Assembly: GCF_033955345.1 (NCBI RefSeq)
Contig: NZ_CP138332.1
Coordinates: 1,178,001-1,242,000, forward strand
Length of the DNA stretch: 64,000 bases
Origin: Sphingobacterium bambusae
GTDB lineage: Bacteria > Bacteroidota > Bacteroidia > Sphingobacteriales > Sphingobacteriaceae
Reading direction: 5' to 3'
How positions within the stretch are numbered: position 1 is the first letter of the stretch; each line of letters begins with the position of its first letter. The position numbers and the translations under genes are program-made. The notes below the pieces were generated by a model. That model saw only the letters and a program-made list of their open reading frames with translations. It was not told the origin of the DNA and ran no database searches. Shown here piece by piece: positions 43,503-52,640 of this stretch.

Positions 43503-44108
43503 AAATGCTACGTAGCATTCGCTTATCCGACATATTTTGTGAAGCATCACACGGTGCTGACGGATTAGCGAACAGTAATTCAAATCCATCTAACATGCAC
43601 GGAGATCTGTCTGACGAAAACTGATTGTTGCACTATAAGTGATTTATGCCAAGCTACCTATACGGAAAGTCAAAAGTCGTATTCTAAACACTGTCTGTGA
43701 CGAACAAAAATGCAGATGATCCGTTTTAAAATCTGTAAAACATCATCATACTAGTATATTACGAGTCTTTTAACGAAATATTCGATTTCTTCAAACGAAT
43801 GCTACGTAGCATTCACCTATCCGACATGTGTTGAGAAGCATCCTGGAGCACCGACAGATCGGCAAACAGTAATTCAAATCTATCTTACAGGTGCGAAGAT
43901 CTGTCTGACAAAGACTGATTGTTTTAGTTTAGTTGATTTATGCCAAAGTGAGTACGCAGATAATCAAACTTCTTGCGCGACAAACTGCCCATAGCAAACA
44001 GAAATGCATACGAATAATTTTAAAAGCGTCGAATATCATGCTATTCATCCAGCACCATTCGTTTAACGAAAATATACATGCTTTAAAAACGAATGCTACG
44101 TAACATTC
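43503..44108. repeat. 294-bp tandem repeat block with palindrome
   Basis: An 18-base palindrome GAATGCTACGTAGCATTC occurs at 43797-43814. Near-copies occur at 43503-43520 and 44091-44108, exactly 294 bases either side. The sequence between also repeats, by eye about 65-70 percent alike: TATCCGACAT, GAAGCATC, CAGTAATTCAAATC, AGATCTGTCTGAC, ACTGATTGTT and GATTTATGCC occur in the same order in both units. There is no open frame. Origin and role unknown. Confidence 0.8.
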
Positions 44109-44755
44109 GAGCATCCTTTTCATCCCACACCCCTTCTTTCTCTATATACAAAGCTCCATAAAGTAAAGACGCTGTGTCGTTACTGTACGATGACTTCTAC
44201 TATAGACGCAGCAAACCAAATTGCTTGCAATAGGAACCTCCGCACAAGTAAGAAGGATTGGATGCTACCACAAAAGGATTGCACTACCCGTTCATCGGTC
44301 CAGATTAGCTATCTTATACTTTGCTGGGCCTACCAGCTGGAATTACTTTGATACCTGAAACATTGCAGATGGATTGCCGCGCAAATAAAAACTAAGGATG
44401 GCCAATAAACTATGCTGCAGTGATCGTCGATGACGGGCAATGCATAATCAGCATGGCTTCTACAACAAAAAGACATAAAAATAGCACGATGCATAGCTGT
44501 ATCCACGCTCTACAATGGCTTAGAAAACCAGGGGATATCCTCCAAAAACAGACCGGCTAGATAAAACAAATACGAGCGAAATACTAAGCATTTTTTTTCT
44601 AAATTAGCTAAGCAGATAACGCGCTGCTGCACTGATTTTTACGCAAAACAAACTTAGCTTATATACATGCATACAAGCTCCCAAGAAAGAAGAACAAGCA
44701 AACAAGCGCGCCATAGCATTGTTGAACAGATAGATGTATACCTAACGATAGCATA
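44109..44755. other. Non-coding stretch before the serine hydrolase gene
   Basis: About 650 bp following the tandem repeats. All frames are broken by stops; no tRNA, hairpin terminator or known element is visible. It may be decayed coding sequence. Confidence 0.6.
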
Positions 44756-45907
44756 ATGAAACTATTCCCTAAAATTTTGGCCTGGATAGCAGGCCTTATA
44801 CTTTTGCTAATTGCCTCAGCCTATATATTCAAGGTGGACTATATTTTGAAAGCCGTGTGGGTAACCTACTTTCATGGGCACACTACCGCCTACCTAGCAG
44901 ACTATCCCTATTTCGACAACCACAGCGTGCAGACCGCTACCCCACAGCCTTGGGCCGAGCATGCGCAAAAGATACAGCTTCCAGATAGCATGGCACAATT
45001 CCATGAAGCCGAAAAGTCCGTTGCTTACGTCATTATACATCGGGATAGCATAGTGCTGGAACAGTATTTTGATGAATATGACCGCGATTCCAAGTCCAAC
45101 TCCTTTTCCATGGCCAAAAGCGTGGTCTCCGCCATCTTGGGCAAGGTGATTGAGGATGGTAAGATCAAAGGCCTCGACCAAAAGATCGTGGATTTCGTGC
45201 CCGAAATAGCCGGAAAGCACGCCGCTGAAGTCACCTTTCGGGATCTGGTGAGCATGAGCTCAGGAATGAAGTGGGAAGAGGACTACTACAGTCCGTTTTC
45301 GGTGGTTACCCAGCTTTATTTTGATAAAAGCATTGAAGCCATGCTGCCCAAGCTTCCCATAAGCAGCAAACCTGGGCAGCGGTTCAGCTACCAAAGTGGC
45401 GACACCCAACTATTGGGCATAGCGATAGAGCGCGCAACACGCTCGTCACTAAGCGAGCTGCTCTCAGAATACTTCTGGAAACCCATGGGAGCCGAACAGG
45501 AGGCATTGTGGCAGGTAGATAGCAAAGAGCAGGGTATTGAAAAAGCCTACTGCTGCCTTGCAAGCAATGCGCTGGACTTTGCACGCTTCGGTAAACTGTA
45601 CCTGCAGCATGGCCGATGGAACGACAAGCAACTGCTATCCGAAGATTACGTATCAGCATCCTTGACCCCAAGGTTTGCGAACGGAGAAAACTATGGCTAC
45701 AGCTGGTGGCTTGGAAATTTCAAGGGCAAGCCCTATTTCTATATGGATGGGCACCTCGGGCAATTCGTTATTGTAATCCCCAGCGACGAGCTGATCATCG
45801 TTCGGTTGGGGCATCAATTTGACAACAAACCCAAAGGAGATCCGGGATCTGCTTTTTACAAGTTTATCGACGATGCCTATCAGTTGCTGGACAAGAAGCC
45901 CCAGTAG
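44756..45907 (+). CDS. Membrane-anchored beta-lactamase-like serine hydrolase
   Basis: Serine hydrolase of the class C beta-lactamase/esterase/DD-peptidase fold (EstB-like). An N-terminal helix (about 7-24) anchors it to the membrane, with the domain outside. The active-site SxxK is SMAK at 118-121 (SFSMAKSVVSAILGK), the second motif is YQSG with Tyr212, and DGHLGQFVIVIPSDELIIV holds the HxG motif. Substrate unknown. It stands alone on the right side of the non-coding block. Confidence 0.88.
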   Translation: MKLFPKILAWIAGLILLLIASAYIFKVDYILKAVWVTYFHGHTTAYLADYPYFDNHSVQTATPQPWAEHAQKIQLPDSMAQFHEAEKSVAYVIIHRDSIVLEQYFDEYDRDSKSNSFSMAKSVVSAILGKVIEDGKIKGLDQKIVDFVPEIAGKHAAEVTFRDLVSMSSGMKWEEDYYSPFSVVTQLYFDKSIEAMLPKLPISSKPGQRFSYQSGDTQLLGIAIERATRSSLSELLSEYFWKPMGAEQEALWQVDSKEQGIEKAYCCLASNALDFARFGKLYLQHGRWNDKQLLSEDYVSASLTPRFANGENYGYSWWLGNFKGKPYFYMDGHLGQFVIVIPSDELIIVRLGHQFDNKPKGDPGSAFYKFIDDAYQLLDKKPQ

Positions 45908-46045
45908 CGCCCATGGCAGAACCAGCCCAGCCGGCAGGGATTGAGCCGAGCAAGTGCAGCTGAAATAACGTACCTTTATAAAGGTGCTGTGCACCATGCG
46001 CGACAGGAACATCAAAACACAGCACAGCTAACGATAAATCAAGCG

Positions 46046-46471
46046 ATGAAAAAAGTAACAGGAATAGGCGGCATCTTCTTTAAAAGTCAAGATCCGGAAA
46101 AAATGAGAGATTTGTACCGTACCCACTTGGGGCTACAAACAAACCCGTATGGAAGCGTCTTTGAATGGCGGCAGGCCACCGATGCCAGCAAACACGGCTA
46201 CACACAGTGGAGCCCCTTTGCCAACGATACCAAATACTTCGGCAACCCCGACCAAGCATTCATGATCAACTACCGTGTGGAAAATTTGGAAGCCTTGGTG
46301 GAAGAACTAAAATCCCAAGGCGTCACCATCGTAGACGAGATTGAATCCTACGACTATGGCAAGTTTGTCCACATCATGGACCTGGAGGGCAACAAAATAG
46401 AGCTTTGGGAGCCCAACGATATTGCCTACGAGCAGCTGGGCAAAGACCTCGGCGCCGAAACCACCAAGTAA
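46046..46471 (+). CDS. VOC (glyoxalase/bleomycin resistance) family protein
   Basis: Cytoplasmic metal-dependent VOC-fold protein of 141 residues: GIGGIFFKSQDPEKMRDLYRTHLGL (first half), QAFMINYRVENLEALVEELKSQGVTIVDEIESYDYGKFVHIMDLEGNKIELWEP (second half). The final E in IELWEP is the usual metal-ligand position. The frame is open to 45941, but the ATG at 46046 gives the standard start MKKVTGIGGIFFK. The reaction cannot be told. It ends at the terminator at 46515. Confidence 0.88.
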   Translation: MKKVTGIGGIFFKSQDPEKMRDLYRTHLGLQTNPYGSVFEWRQATDASKHGYTQWSPFANDTKYFGNPDQAFMINYRVENLEALVEELKSQGVTIVDEIESYDYGKFVHIMDLEGNKIELWEPNDIAYEQLGKDLGAETTK

Positions 46472-46514
46472 ACAAGGGCCTACCTTCCCCTCTTTATCCT
46501 ACGAACGAAAAAAG

Positions 46515-46553
46515 AGCAAAACCTAGACGACGCTTGGCGACCTAGGTTTTGCT
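46515..46553 (+). terminator. Terminator after the VOC gene
   Basis: AGCAAAACCTAG (46515-46526) pairs with CTAGGTTTTGCT (46542-46553), then TTTTT. Confidence 0.88.
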
Positions 46554-46645
46554 TTTTACAGCGCAAAAACAAAGAAAATAAGGGATAGCATAAAGTAAAA
46601 AGGGCGCTCCTTCGTCCACTACAGAAAAAAGACAGATCGCACAGC

Positions 46646-47680
46646 ATGAAGTTAAATAAAATGTTTGGGCAGTTTCCCGATCAAAAACGGAAAGCCTATT
46701 TCAAGACGCTCCACAACTATAAAGACGGACAATTCCAAAACCTGATTCCCACACCAGCCCTCTTGGAGGGCGAAAGTATGGCCAAGCTGTTGTGGGAATT
46801 TTTCGGCAAACATGCAGATACCACGCCCACATCCCCCATTCCCAGCATTAAAACCGACCTTCGGCAGCTGGAGTCAGGCAAAGACATACTCGTTTGGTTC
46901 GGACACAGCTCTTACTTTATACAGCTTGATGGCAAGCGCTTTTTAATAGACCCCGTTTTTAGCGGTAATGCATCGCCGGTTTTCGGTTCGGTGAAGGCTT
47001 TCGCCGGAAGCAACGACTACCAGGCTAGCGACATGCCCGATATCGATGTGCTGCTGATCAGTCATGACCATTGGGACCATTTGGACTATGGCACCATACG
47101 CCTGCTGAAAGATAAGGTAAAATTGGTGATCTGTGGGCTGGGCGTAGCACAGCACTTTATATTCTGGGGCTGGCCCGAAGAAAAAATCGTGGAAAAAAAC
47201 TGGCATGAATCGGTCGATCTATCGGACAATTTTCAGATCACCCTAACGCCAGCGCGCCATTTTTCGGGGCGATTTCTAAGCAGAAACATCTCTCTTTGGA
47301 CTTCCTTCGTATTGCAGACACCCAGCAAAAAGCTATTTCTAGGTGGCGATAGCGGCTATGGGCCGCATTTCAAAGACATTGGCCAGCAGTATGGACCATT
47401 CGATTTGGCCATCTTGGAATGTGGGCAGTACAATGAGCGATGGCCCTACATACATTCCCTGCCGCCAGAAATTATACAAGAAGTTGAAGATCTGCAGGCA
47501 AAGGCCTTTATGCCGGTGCACCACTCCAAATTCAAATTGGCGCAACACCCTTGGTATGAACCGTTGGAGCAGGTAAGCAGCCTGGCCGAAGCGGCGTCCA
47601 GCCCTATTGTAACGCCCAAGATCGGCGAAGGTGTCGACTTGGATAGCATAAAAACGCAGTGGCCGAAATGGTGGAGATAG
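46646..47680 (+). CDS. MBL-fold metallo-hydrolase (UlaG/NAPE-PLD-like)
   Basis: Metallo-beta-lactamase superfamily protein, 344 residues. The metal motif HDHWDH is at 140-145 (LLISHDHWDHLDYGTIRLL). Further ligands are in TPARHFSG, GGDSGYGPHF and PVHHSKF. The beginning DILVWFGHSSYFIQLDGKRFLIDP is that of the L-ascorbate-6-phosphate lactonase/NAPE-PLD branch. Without a signal peptide it is probably cytoplasmic. Substrate unknown; single gene with its own terminator. Confidence 0.88.
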   Translation: MKLNKMFGQFPDQKRKAYFKTLHNYKDGQFQNLIPTPALLEGESMAKLLWEFFGKHADTTPTSPIPSIKTDLRQLESGKDILVWFGHSSYFIQLDGKRFLIDPVFSGNASPVFGSVKAFAGSNDYQASDMPDIDVLLISHDHWDHLDYGTIRLLKDKVKLVICGLGVAQHFIFWGWPEEKIVEKNWHESVDLSDNFQITLTPARHFSGRFLSRNISLWTSFVLQTPSKKLFLGGDSGYGPHFKDIGQQYGPFDLAILECGQYNERWPYIHSLPPEIIQEVEDLQAKAFMPVHHSKFKLAQHPWYEPLEQVSSLAEAASSPIVTPKIGEGVDLDSIKTQWPKWWR

Positions 47681-47700
47681 CCTAGCGTAGCTGCAAAAAA

Positions 47701-47740
47701 AAGAAGGGTACGCTAGCCATAAGTCCAGCGTACCCTTCTT
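47701..47740. terminator. Bidirectional terminator
   Basis: AAGAAGGGTACGCT (47701-47714) and AGCGTACCCTTCTT (47727-47740), a perfect 14-bp stem, between two convergent genes. Confidence 0.9.
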
Positions 47741-47792
47741 TTACATTTATCTGCATCATCCGAACGAAGATCCGTCGGATGGCATCAAAAAG

Positions 47793-48704
47793 CTATTTTG
47801 CGTAAGAAGCCTTCACGAAAGGCGCAGCCAATAGGTAATCGATACTTTGCTTCAGCGCAGTTTCCAAATCGCCAGAAACCTCTTCTACCTCGACAAAGAT
47901 ATGTTTCACGCCAGCCACGTCCGTGTTTTTGAAGATGGCATCAAAACCCACCATACCACTTTGACCAATCTCACGGTGATCTTTGATGTGCAAGGCCGTA
48001 AAACGTCCAGGATATTTGTTGAAATAATCCACTGGGCTTGCTTTCCCGATCACCGTCCAGTATACATCCATTTCAAAAAAGACATTTTCCGGGTTGGTAT
48101 GCTCGATCATATAATCCAACATCACGGCTTTATCTTCCACTTTTAGAAACTCGTGCGCATGGTTATGGTATCCATATTTAATGCCATGCTTACGACATAG
48201 CTTGCCCACCTCATCCAAATAACGGCATTCGGTAGCTAGATCAGCAAGACTCTTAGGCACATCCAACCAAGGCGTAACAATATATTTCATGCCCGCTGCT
48301 TTATGCGCCAGGATAGTGGTTTCCCACCAAGCCAACGACTCCGAAAAATCGCCTGATGCCAACTCTTCTTTGGATAGCGTTTTGGTGGCATGGGAAGACA
48401 ATACCTTCATGCCAGCTTTCTCGACATTCTTTTTGAACACCTCAGGGCTGGTGTTATAAAACTTACCATCCCGATAGCCTGCCGCCTCGATCGAGGTATA
48501 CCCCATCTTGGCCAGCTTTTCCAACACCGACGCATAGTCAGCATTATACCCATTCGGATCAACATGACTACCCATCATGTCGCGTACCGAATAGAGCTGC
48601 AGCCCGATATCCTTCTTCGCCTTTGCTTGTTGCGCATAACTCGCTCCCCCCACCATGCTCATACCCGCGAACAAAAGGGACGCTACTAAAAATTTGATTT
48701 TCAT
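47793..48704 (-). CDS. Exported sugar phosphate isomerase/epimerase-like TIM-barrel protein
   Basis: Xylose-isomerase-like/AP endonuclease 2 family TIM barrel, here with a signal peptide (residues 1-25; FLVASLLFAGMSMVGGASYAQ) and so periplasmic. GLQLYSVRDMM, GYTSIEAAGY, YGYHNHAHEF and FFEMDVYW are the family blocks with probable metal ligands (His, Glu, Asp). Such exported members are frequent in Bacteroidota and thought to act on sugar derivatives. 303 residues. A 280-bp region without gene separates it from the DUF1398 gene. Confidence 0.88.
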   Translation of the reverse strand: MKIKFLVASLLFAGMSMVGGASYAQQAKAKKDIGLQLYSVRDMMGSHVDPNGYNADYASVLEKLAKMGYTSIEAAGYRDGKFYNTSPEVFKKNVEKAGMKVLSSHATKTLSKEELASGDFSESLAWWETTILAHKAAGMKYIVTPWLDVPKSLADLATECRYLDEVGKLCRKHGIKYGYHNHAHEFLKVEDKAVMLDYMIEHTNPENVFFEMDVYWTVIGKASPVDYFNKYPGRFTALHIKDHREIGQSGMVGFDAIFKNTDVAGVKHIFVEVEEVSGDLETALKQSIDYLLAAPFVKASYAK

Positions 48705-48984
48705 ATAGTTTGTTTAATGTAAAAACACATGATCTCTTAAGCTTCTCTTCAAGGATGCCGCCGTATAAGCCATACAAAAGCAAAAATACAACAACGTAAA
48801 GGTTGACCACAATCGCCAAAGAGAACGCTTTATGAAGGGCTTTATCTCACATAGCCCTACACAATAGTATGCAAATTTTCAAAATATACCAAGCTAAAAC
48901 TCCCTAAGCATCCTATGCAGGAAGCTTGCTCGAAGCAAATGAAAACGCTTTTTTTCGACCAGCTAGCTCACATACCCTTTGGAA

Positions 48985-49374
48985 TTAACTCGGTATACGC
49001 TCGACCAAGATCTCCTTCTTGTCGGCATCATAATACGTACAGGTTAACGCCTCCAGATCAGTGATCCAGCTATACACGCCGTTTATAGCGCAGTCTTGGC
49101 AAAACTGCAGATAATCGGTTCCTCCTTGCTGGTGAAGCTTGAGTGCCGCAGCAAACTCGGCCGGTTTATAAACTGCAAGAACCTCCAAAGGCCCATAGAT
49201 GGCTTCGCTGGCCAACTTATAGTCGGCTTCTCCCGTATACAGGGCATGCCCATCAGGCACAAAAGTTTCGTAGGCATGCACCCCCAATTGACGTAAATCC
49301 TGTATGTAGCGCGGAAAATCAACTCCCGACTTTACGCGGCTATGTGCCGCTTTAATATCCTGAATAGTAAACAT
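48985..49374 (-). CDS. DUF1398 family protein
   Basis: 129 residues, cytoplasmic. It begins MFTIQDIKAAHSRVKSGVDF and has LRQLGVHAYETFVPDGHALYTG, followed by a C-terminal part with LQFCQDCAINGVYSWITDLEALTCTYYD. That matches the DUF1398 family (phage-envelope-like protein in older annotation), function unknown. It is divergent from the promoter and small transcript at 49431-49535 and may share the palindromic operator there. Confidence 0.82.
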   Translation of the reverse strand: MFTIQDIKAAHSRVKSGVDFPRYIQDLRQLGVHAYETFVPDGHALYTGEADYKLASEAIYGPLEVLAVYKPAEFAAALKLHQQGGTDYLQFCQDCAINGVYSWITDLEALTCTYYDADKKEILVERIPS

Positions 49375-49430
49375 ACCTGCTCTCCGTATTTTGCTTAATT
49401 AATGAAGATACAAAAAAAAATAAAATAAAT

Positions 49431-49462
49431 TTGCACTTAGTGTATAAAATACACTATATTTG
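49431..49462 (+). promoter_or_regulatory. Promoter with palindromic operator
   Basis: TTG at 49431-49433 and TATATTTG at 49455-49462 (21-base spacer). Between them sits the palindrome TAGTGTAT-AAA-ATACACTA (49438-49456). A repressor bound there would block the promoter; the divergent DUF1398 gene could be controlled from the same site. Confidence 0.6.
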
Positions 49463-49468
49463 TATCAT

Positions 49469-49535
49469 CATAATTTAGGTTTATAATTGGTTAGCTAAAG
49501 GTTTTCATTCTCCCCGTTTGAAAACCTTTTTTTTA
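49469..49535 (+). ncRNA. Candidate small RNA
   Basis: A transcript from the promoter at 49431-49462 would start near 49469 and run into AGGTTTTC (49499-49506) pairing with GAAAACCT (49520-49527), followed by a run of eight Ts. This would give an RNA of about 65 bases with no start codon and no reading frame of note, ending about 120 bases before the next gene. Confidence 0.45.
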
Positions 49536-49653
49536 TGCCTAGCACGAACCAAAACCATCTTCCAGGACATAAATATCCCCGTTTTCAGGGAATCCGCTTC
49601 GACAACGAAACATTACCTTTGTAGGGTTGTTTAACAAAAAACAAGATAACATA

Positions 49654-50532
49654 ATGGTACAACGATTGATCTATACGCTGCTGCTTTTGATCCCTTTCTG
49701 CGGCTACGGCCAAGATGAGCCCGCGGCCTATGCCGTTTCCGATGAGTTTACGATATGGAACCTATCCCCCAACGACACGGCTTACGTCTATGCCGATGTG
49801 GCCTACCTACGGGATCAGCCCAATTTGCAAGGACGTGTATTGGATTCGCTGACAGCGGGAACCATGGTTCAAATTGTTAGTCCGACTTATGGAAGAAATA
49901 AAATCAAAGGTTTCCATGCACCATGGCAGCAGATTGCCTACAAAAAGGACAATACCGTAAAAAAAGCATTTATCTGGATAGGCTTACTGGCACTCGGAAA
50001 ACAAAAGGATGCCGCAGGGCAGCTTTTTATCTACGGTTACGACCGCTTTATCCCCTATGATGAAGATAACCCCGATCGATACCTTTGTTCCATAAAATTG
50101 TTTGACCAACAGCGGAACATGCGCGGCAAGCACACCTTTCAGGTCGACTATTCCGAACAGAGCTTTACCGACAGCAAATTATTACCCAGTATGGGCCTAA
50201 GCGAGCTGCAACAGATCTTCCGCGTAGCCTTCTTGGGCGAGGCTTGCGGCATTCCCTCCAATTATTACTATGCTGGCTGGAATGGATCCATGTTTATAGA
50301 TCTGCCCATGCGCTACTCCGTTAGCGATGCCGGTATCTACTACTACGAAGAGTCTATTCTCTTTCCCACAGAACACAAGAAAGAAGCCAATGTGATCTAC
50401 AAGATTATTGAAGAGGGCGAAGCCCCAGAAGAGGTCGATGACTTAGCAGAAATCACCTACGACATTAGGAAAAAGCAGGAAAAATTTCTTTGGAATGGCA
50501 AAAGTTTCACACGGCTGACGGGATCCAAATAA
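49654..50532 (+). CDS. Exported protein with SH3-like domain
   Basis: 292 residues with a signal peptide (LIYTLLLLIPFCGYG, then QDEP). The N-terminal half has a bacterial SH3 layout: DTAYVYADVAYLRDQPNLQGRVLDSLTAGTMVQIVSP, KGFHAPWQQIAYKKDN and KKAFIWIGLLA. The C-terminal half is unassigned (DQQRNMRGKHTFQVDYSEQ and following). It is probably periplasmic. The frame is open to 49627, but the ATG at 49654 gives the signal. A -7 box TACCTTTG at 49613-49620 is well placed. Confidence 0.8.
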   Translation: MVQRLIYTLLLLIPFCGYGQDEPAAYAVSDEFTIWNLSPNDTAYVYADVAYLRDQPNLQGRVLDSLTAGTMVQIVSPTYGRNKIKGFHAPWQQIAYKKDNTVKKAFIWIGLLALGKQKDAAGQLFIYGYDRFIPYDEDNPDRYLCSIKLFDQQRNMRGKHTFQVDYSEQSFTDSKLLPSMGLSELQQIFRVAFLGEACGIPSNYYYAGWNGSMFIDLPMRYSVSDAGIYYYEESILFPTEHKKEANVIYKIIEEGEAPEEVDDLAEITYDIRKKQEKFLWNGKSFTRLTGSK

Positions 50533-50621
50533 CTAGACATTGCCTGCACAGCATTTTTTTTGAACAGCTGTAGCCAAAAGCCTCCCGAGGACGTTTGCTA
50601 CACAACAACAAATTCTATTCT

Positions 50622-51137
50622 ATGAACATATCTATATATGCCATGACAGCTTTGGCTGCAGGACTCGTGTTGAGCGCCAGCTGCCAGCAGACAGGTAAAA
50701 CAAATGAAACGGAGGCCGCTTCAGCAGATAGCGTAGCCCATAGCAGTGATACAACACTTGTCGCTTCGCTACAGGCGAAGCCCCTATATGAGCTTAAAGA
50801 CAGTATTTCCGTACTCTTTACGGTTCAAAATCCAACGGACGACACACTGCGCTTTACCCAGTACCACACGCCCTTTGAGGGCTTTATAAGCAATTTTCTG
50901 ACCATCACCGACGCGAGCGGCGCCGAAGTATCCTATATAGGTGCGATGACCAAACGCATCATGCCTCCACCGGCGGATACCTACCATACCGTAGCACCTG
51001 GCGCGCAGGACAGCGTTCGCTTTAGTCTAGCAAAAGGGTACCGCTTCGAAAAACCCGGAATATACACGTTACAGTATAACAGTGGTGCGATCAGCGGCAT
51101 TTCAAATGGCAGCCCGATAAAAATTGAATTAAAATAA
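50622..51137 (+). CDS. Lipoprotein resembling the N-terminal domain of peptidyl-Lys metalloendopeptidase
   Basis: 171 residues. Lipoprotein signal with LSASC lipobox (Cys near residue 21). After a Ser/Thr/Glu-rich linker comes one beta-sandwich domain: ISVLFTVQNPTDDTLRFTQYHTPFEG, ITDASGAEVSYIGAMTKRIMPPPADTYHTVAPG, VRFSLAKGYRFEKPGIYTLQYN. This pattern is that of the propeptide-type domain in front of deuterolysin/peptidyl-Lys metalloproteases, but no protease follows. It could therefore be an inhibitor or a loose binding domain. Function is inferred from likeness only. Confidence 0.72.
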   Translation: MNISIYAMTALAAGLVLSASCQQTGKTNETEAASADSVAHSSDTTLVASLQAKPLYELKDSISVLFTVQNPTDDTLRFTQYHTPFEGFISNFLTITDASGAEVSYIGAMTKRIMPPPADTYHTVAPGAQDSVRFSLAKGYRFEKPGIYTLQYNSGAISGISNGSPIKIELK

Positions 51138-51152
51138 GGTTTGAAAAAATAA

Positions 51153-51180
51153 AAGCCCTCGTTTTTCAATGGGGGCTTTC
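51153..51180. terminator. Terminator between convergent lipoprotein genes
   Basis: AAAGCCC (51153-51159) pairs with GGGCTTT (51174-51180); A-run before, T-run after is short. Confidence 0.55.
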
Positions 51181-51192
51181 CCAGATCTACAG

Positions 51193-51627
51193 CTATTGCT
51201 TGGCCAAGACATGACTCACGTCGACGCGCACAATATCTTTGATGGCTCCGCCATACTGCCGTCTATCAAAATATTCGATGGTATCTACCATGCCGATCAC
51301 CGTAACCAAAGCATCATCGTTCTTCAACAAAAAGGAATGTAAATCCCCCTCGTCTTGATTCACATGTATCCATATAGGCTTGAAGTCCGCGCAATCGCCA
51401 AAGGGATAAATGGCAGCATCGTCATATTCGTATACCAACTTTCCTCGCAATTTAACTTCCTTGCCATGCAATGTCTGTTCCTCATCCTGCATTTGGCTGA
51501 GAAAGGTATGTGCTAAATCGGGCTGCATAGCCAGTTCATCAACCCAACTTTCGTCAGCCTGCCTATATCCTTCTTCGGCACAGCCAAAAACACCTATTAA
51601 AGCGCAAAATATGCTTAATCGAATCAT
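51193..51627 (-). CDS. Small lipoprotein of unknown function
   Basis: 144 residues with lipobox IGVFGC (Cys16) after a short hydrophobic start. The middle QTLHGKEVKLRGKLVYEYDDAAIYPF and ALVTVIGMVDTIEYFDRRQYGGAIKDIVRVDVS gives an OB-fold-like beta pattern. I do not recognise a family. It faces the peptidase-propeptide-like lipoprotein gene across a shared terminator. Confidence 0.75.
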   Translation of the reverse strand: MIRLSIFCALIGVFGCAEEGYRQADESWVDELAMQPDLAHTFLSQMQDEEQTLHGKEVKLRGKLVYEYDDAAIYPFGDCADFKPIWIHVNQDEGDLHSFLLKNDDALVTVIGMVDTIEYFDRRQYGGAIKDIVRVDVSHVLAKQ

Positions 51628-51757
51628 AATTCCTAGGTCTTATTCATACATACTAGTCAGAAAGCAATGCCCATAACCTAAGCATCTATATGCATAACGA
51701 AAAAAACAGGACATCGGTATGCAAAGCCATACATCTTCATAAAATATTTAGCTTGCA

Positions 51758-51961
51758 CTAAAATATTTTATGCAGCAATCGCTGTATGGCACACCACTCC
51801 TGGTATTCTGATTCATTCCAGACCGTCCGGAACTTATTCAACAATTCGGATGATCGCTTACGCAAGGCCTCAATATCAGCGCCATGGTATGTTGATGGCG
51901 ATGAGGTCGGCAAATGTATTTCCTGCTTACGCGCAGCGTTATTTACGGAACCCATAGTCAT
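51758..51961 (-). CDS. Possible small protein
   Basis: 67 codons starting MTMGSVNNAARKQEIHL, ending LNKFRTVWNESEYQEWCAIQRLLHKIF. The C-terminal half looks like a charged helix. No neighbour in the same frame and no good ribosome binding site, but the frame is not overlapped by any other gene. Uncertain. Confidence 0.4.
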   Translation of the reverse strand: MTMGSVNNAARKQEIHLPTSSPSTYHGADIEALRKRSSELLNKFRTVWNESEYQEWCAIQRLLHKIF

Positions 51962-52197
51962 TTAGTTTAATAACATCTAAGTTAAGTACTTATAAAGAAA
52001 ACTCAATTATCCAAAAGATTAAATTATCATTAATTTTTAAAAAAAGTGCTTTCGAGAGCCGCAATACCTCGTAAAATCGGCTCTACGCGCGCTTAGACGA
52101 GCCGACAGTGAAATGCAAAAAATTGCATTTTTTTAAAACGAACTTTCCTTTTCTACGTCATGTAAATGTAATGCAACAAAAATTTAATATAATATTT

Positions 52198-52581
52198 ATG
52201 AAAGCAGCAATCAAAATCTTGGGTTTATTAATGGTGTCAGTATTCATCTTCAGTGCATGTAGCAAAGATGATGATCCTGCAGACAACGATTTATTTGTGG
52301 GTACCTATAACGGTTCCGTGGCCTTCAGCAGCTCCAATGATGGAGAAGCCGATGTGACCTCTACCGAAGGGTCTGTACGTGTAGTAAAGGTTGGAGATAA
52401 CTATAGCTTCAACTTTTCGAACAGCATCCCCACACTAAGTGACATCAAAATGGAGAAAAATGACAACACCAGCATTGTATTTAGTGACGACGCTATAGGC
52501 TCCATTACGGTAACGGCATCCACGCTACGTATTCTCTACAACAGAGATGGCCGAACTTGGACGGCCAACGCAGATCGCTAG
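52198..52581 (+). CDS. Small lipoprotein, beta-rich
   Basis: 127 residues. Signal ILGLLMVSVFIFSACSKDDDP with lipobox Cys at about 19; a DDDPADND acidic stretch follows, which is often a surface-export tag in Bacteroidota lipoproteins. The rest is a small beta-barrel-like domain (FVGTYNGSVAFSSSNDGEADVTSTEGSVRVVKVGDNY). Unknown function. The frame is open to 52108, but the ATG at 52198 gives the signal. Confidence 0.82.
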   Translation: MKAAIKILGLLMVSVFIFSACSKDDDPADNDLFVGTYNGSVAFSSSNDGEADVTSTEGSVRVVKVGDNYSFNFSNSIPTLSDIKMEKNDNTSIVFSDDAIGSITVTASTLRILYNRDGRTWTANADR

Positions 52582-52608
52582 AAGAAGCTAAAAAAGACTT
52601 GTAAATAT

Positions 52609-52636
52609 AAAGGATAGGGACGCGTCCCTATCCTTT
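52609..52636. terminator. Bidirectional terminator
   Basis: AAAGGATAGGGA-CGCG-TCCCTATCCTTT, a perfect 12-bp stem, between the lipoprotein (+) and glycoside hydrolase (-) genes. Confidence 0.9.
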
Positions 52637-52640
52637 TTTG

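Noticed and set aside
43503..44108. CRISPR array
   Set aside because: Repeat period is 294 bases with similar sequence throughout each unit, not short repeats with unique spacers, and there are no cas genes.
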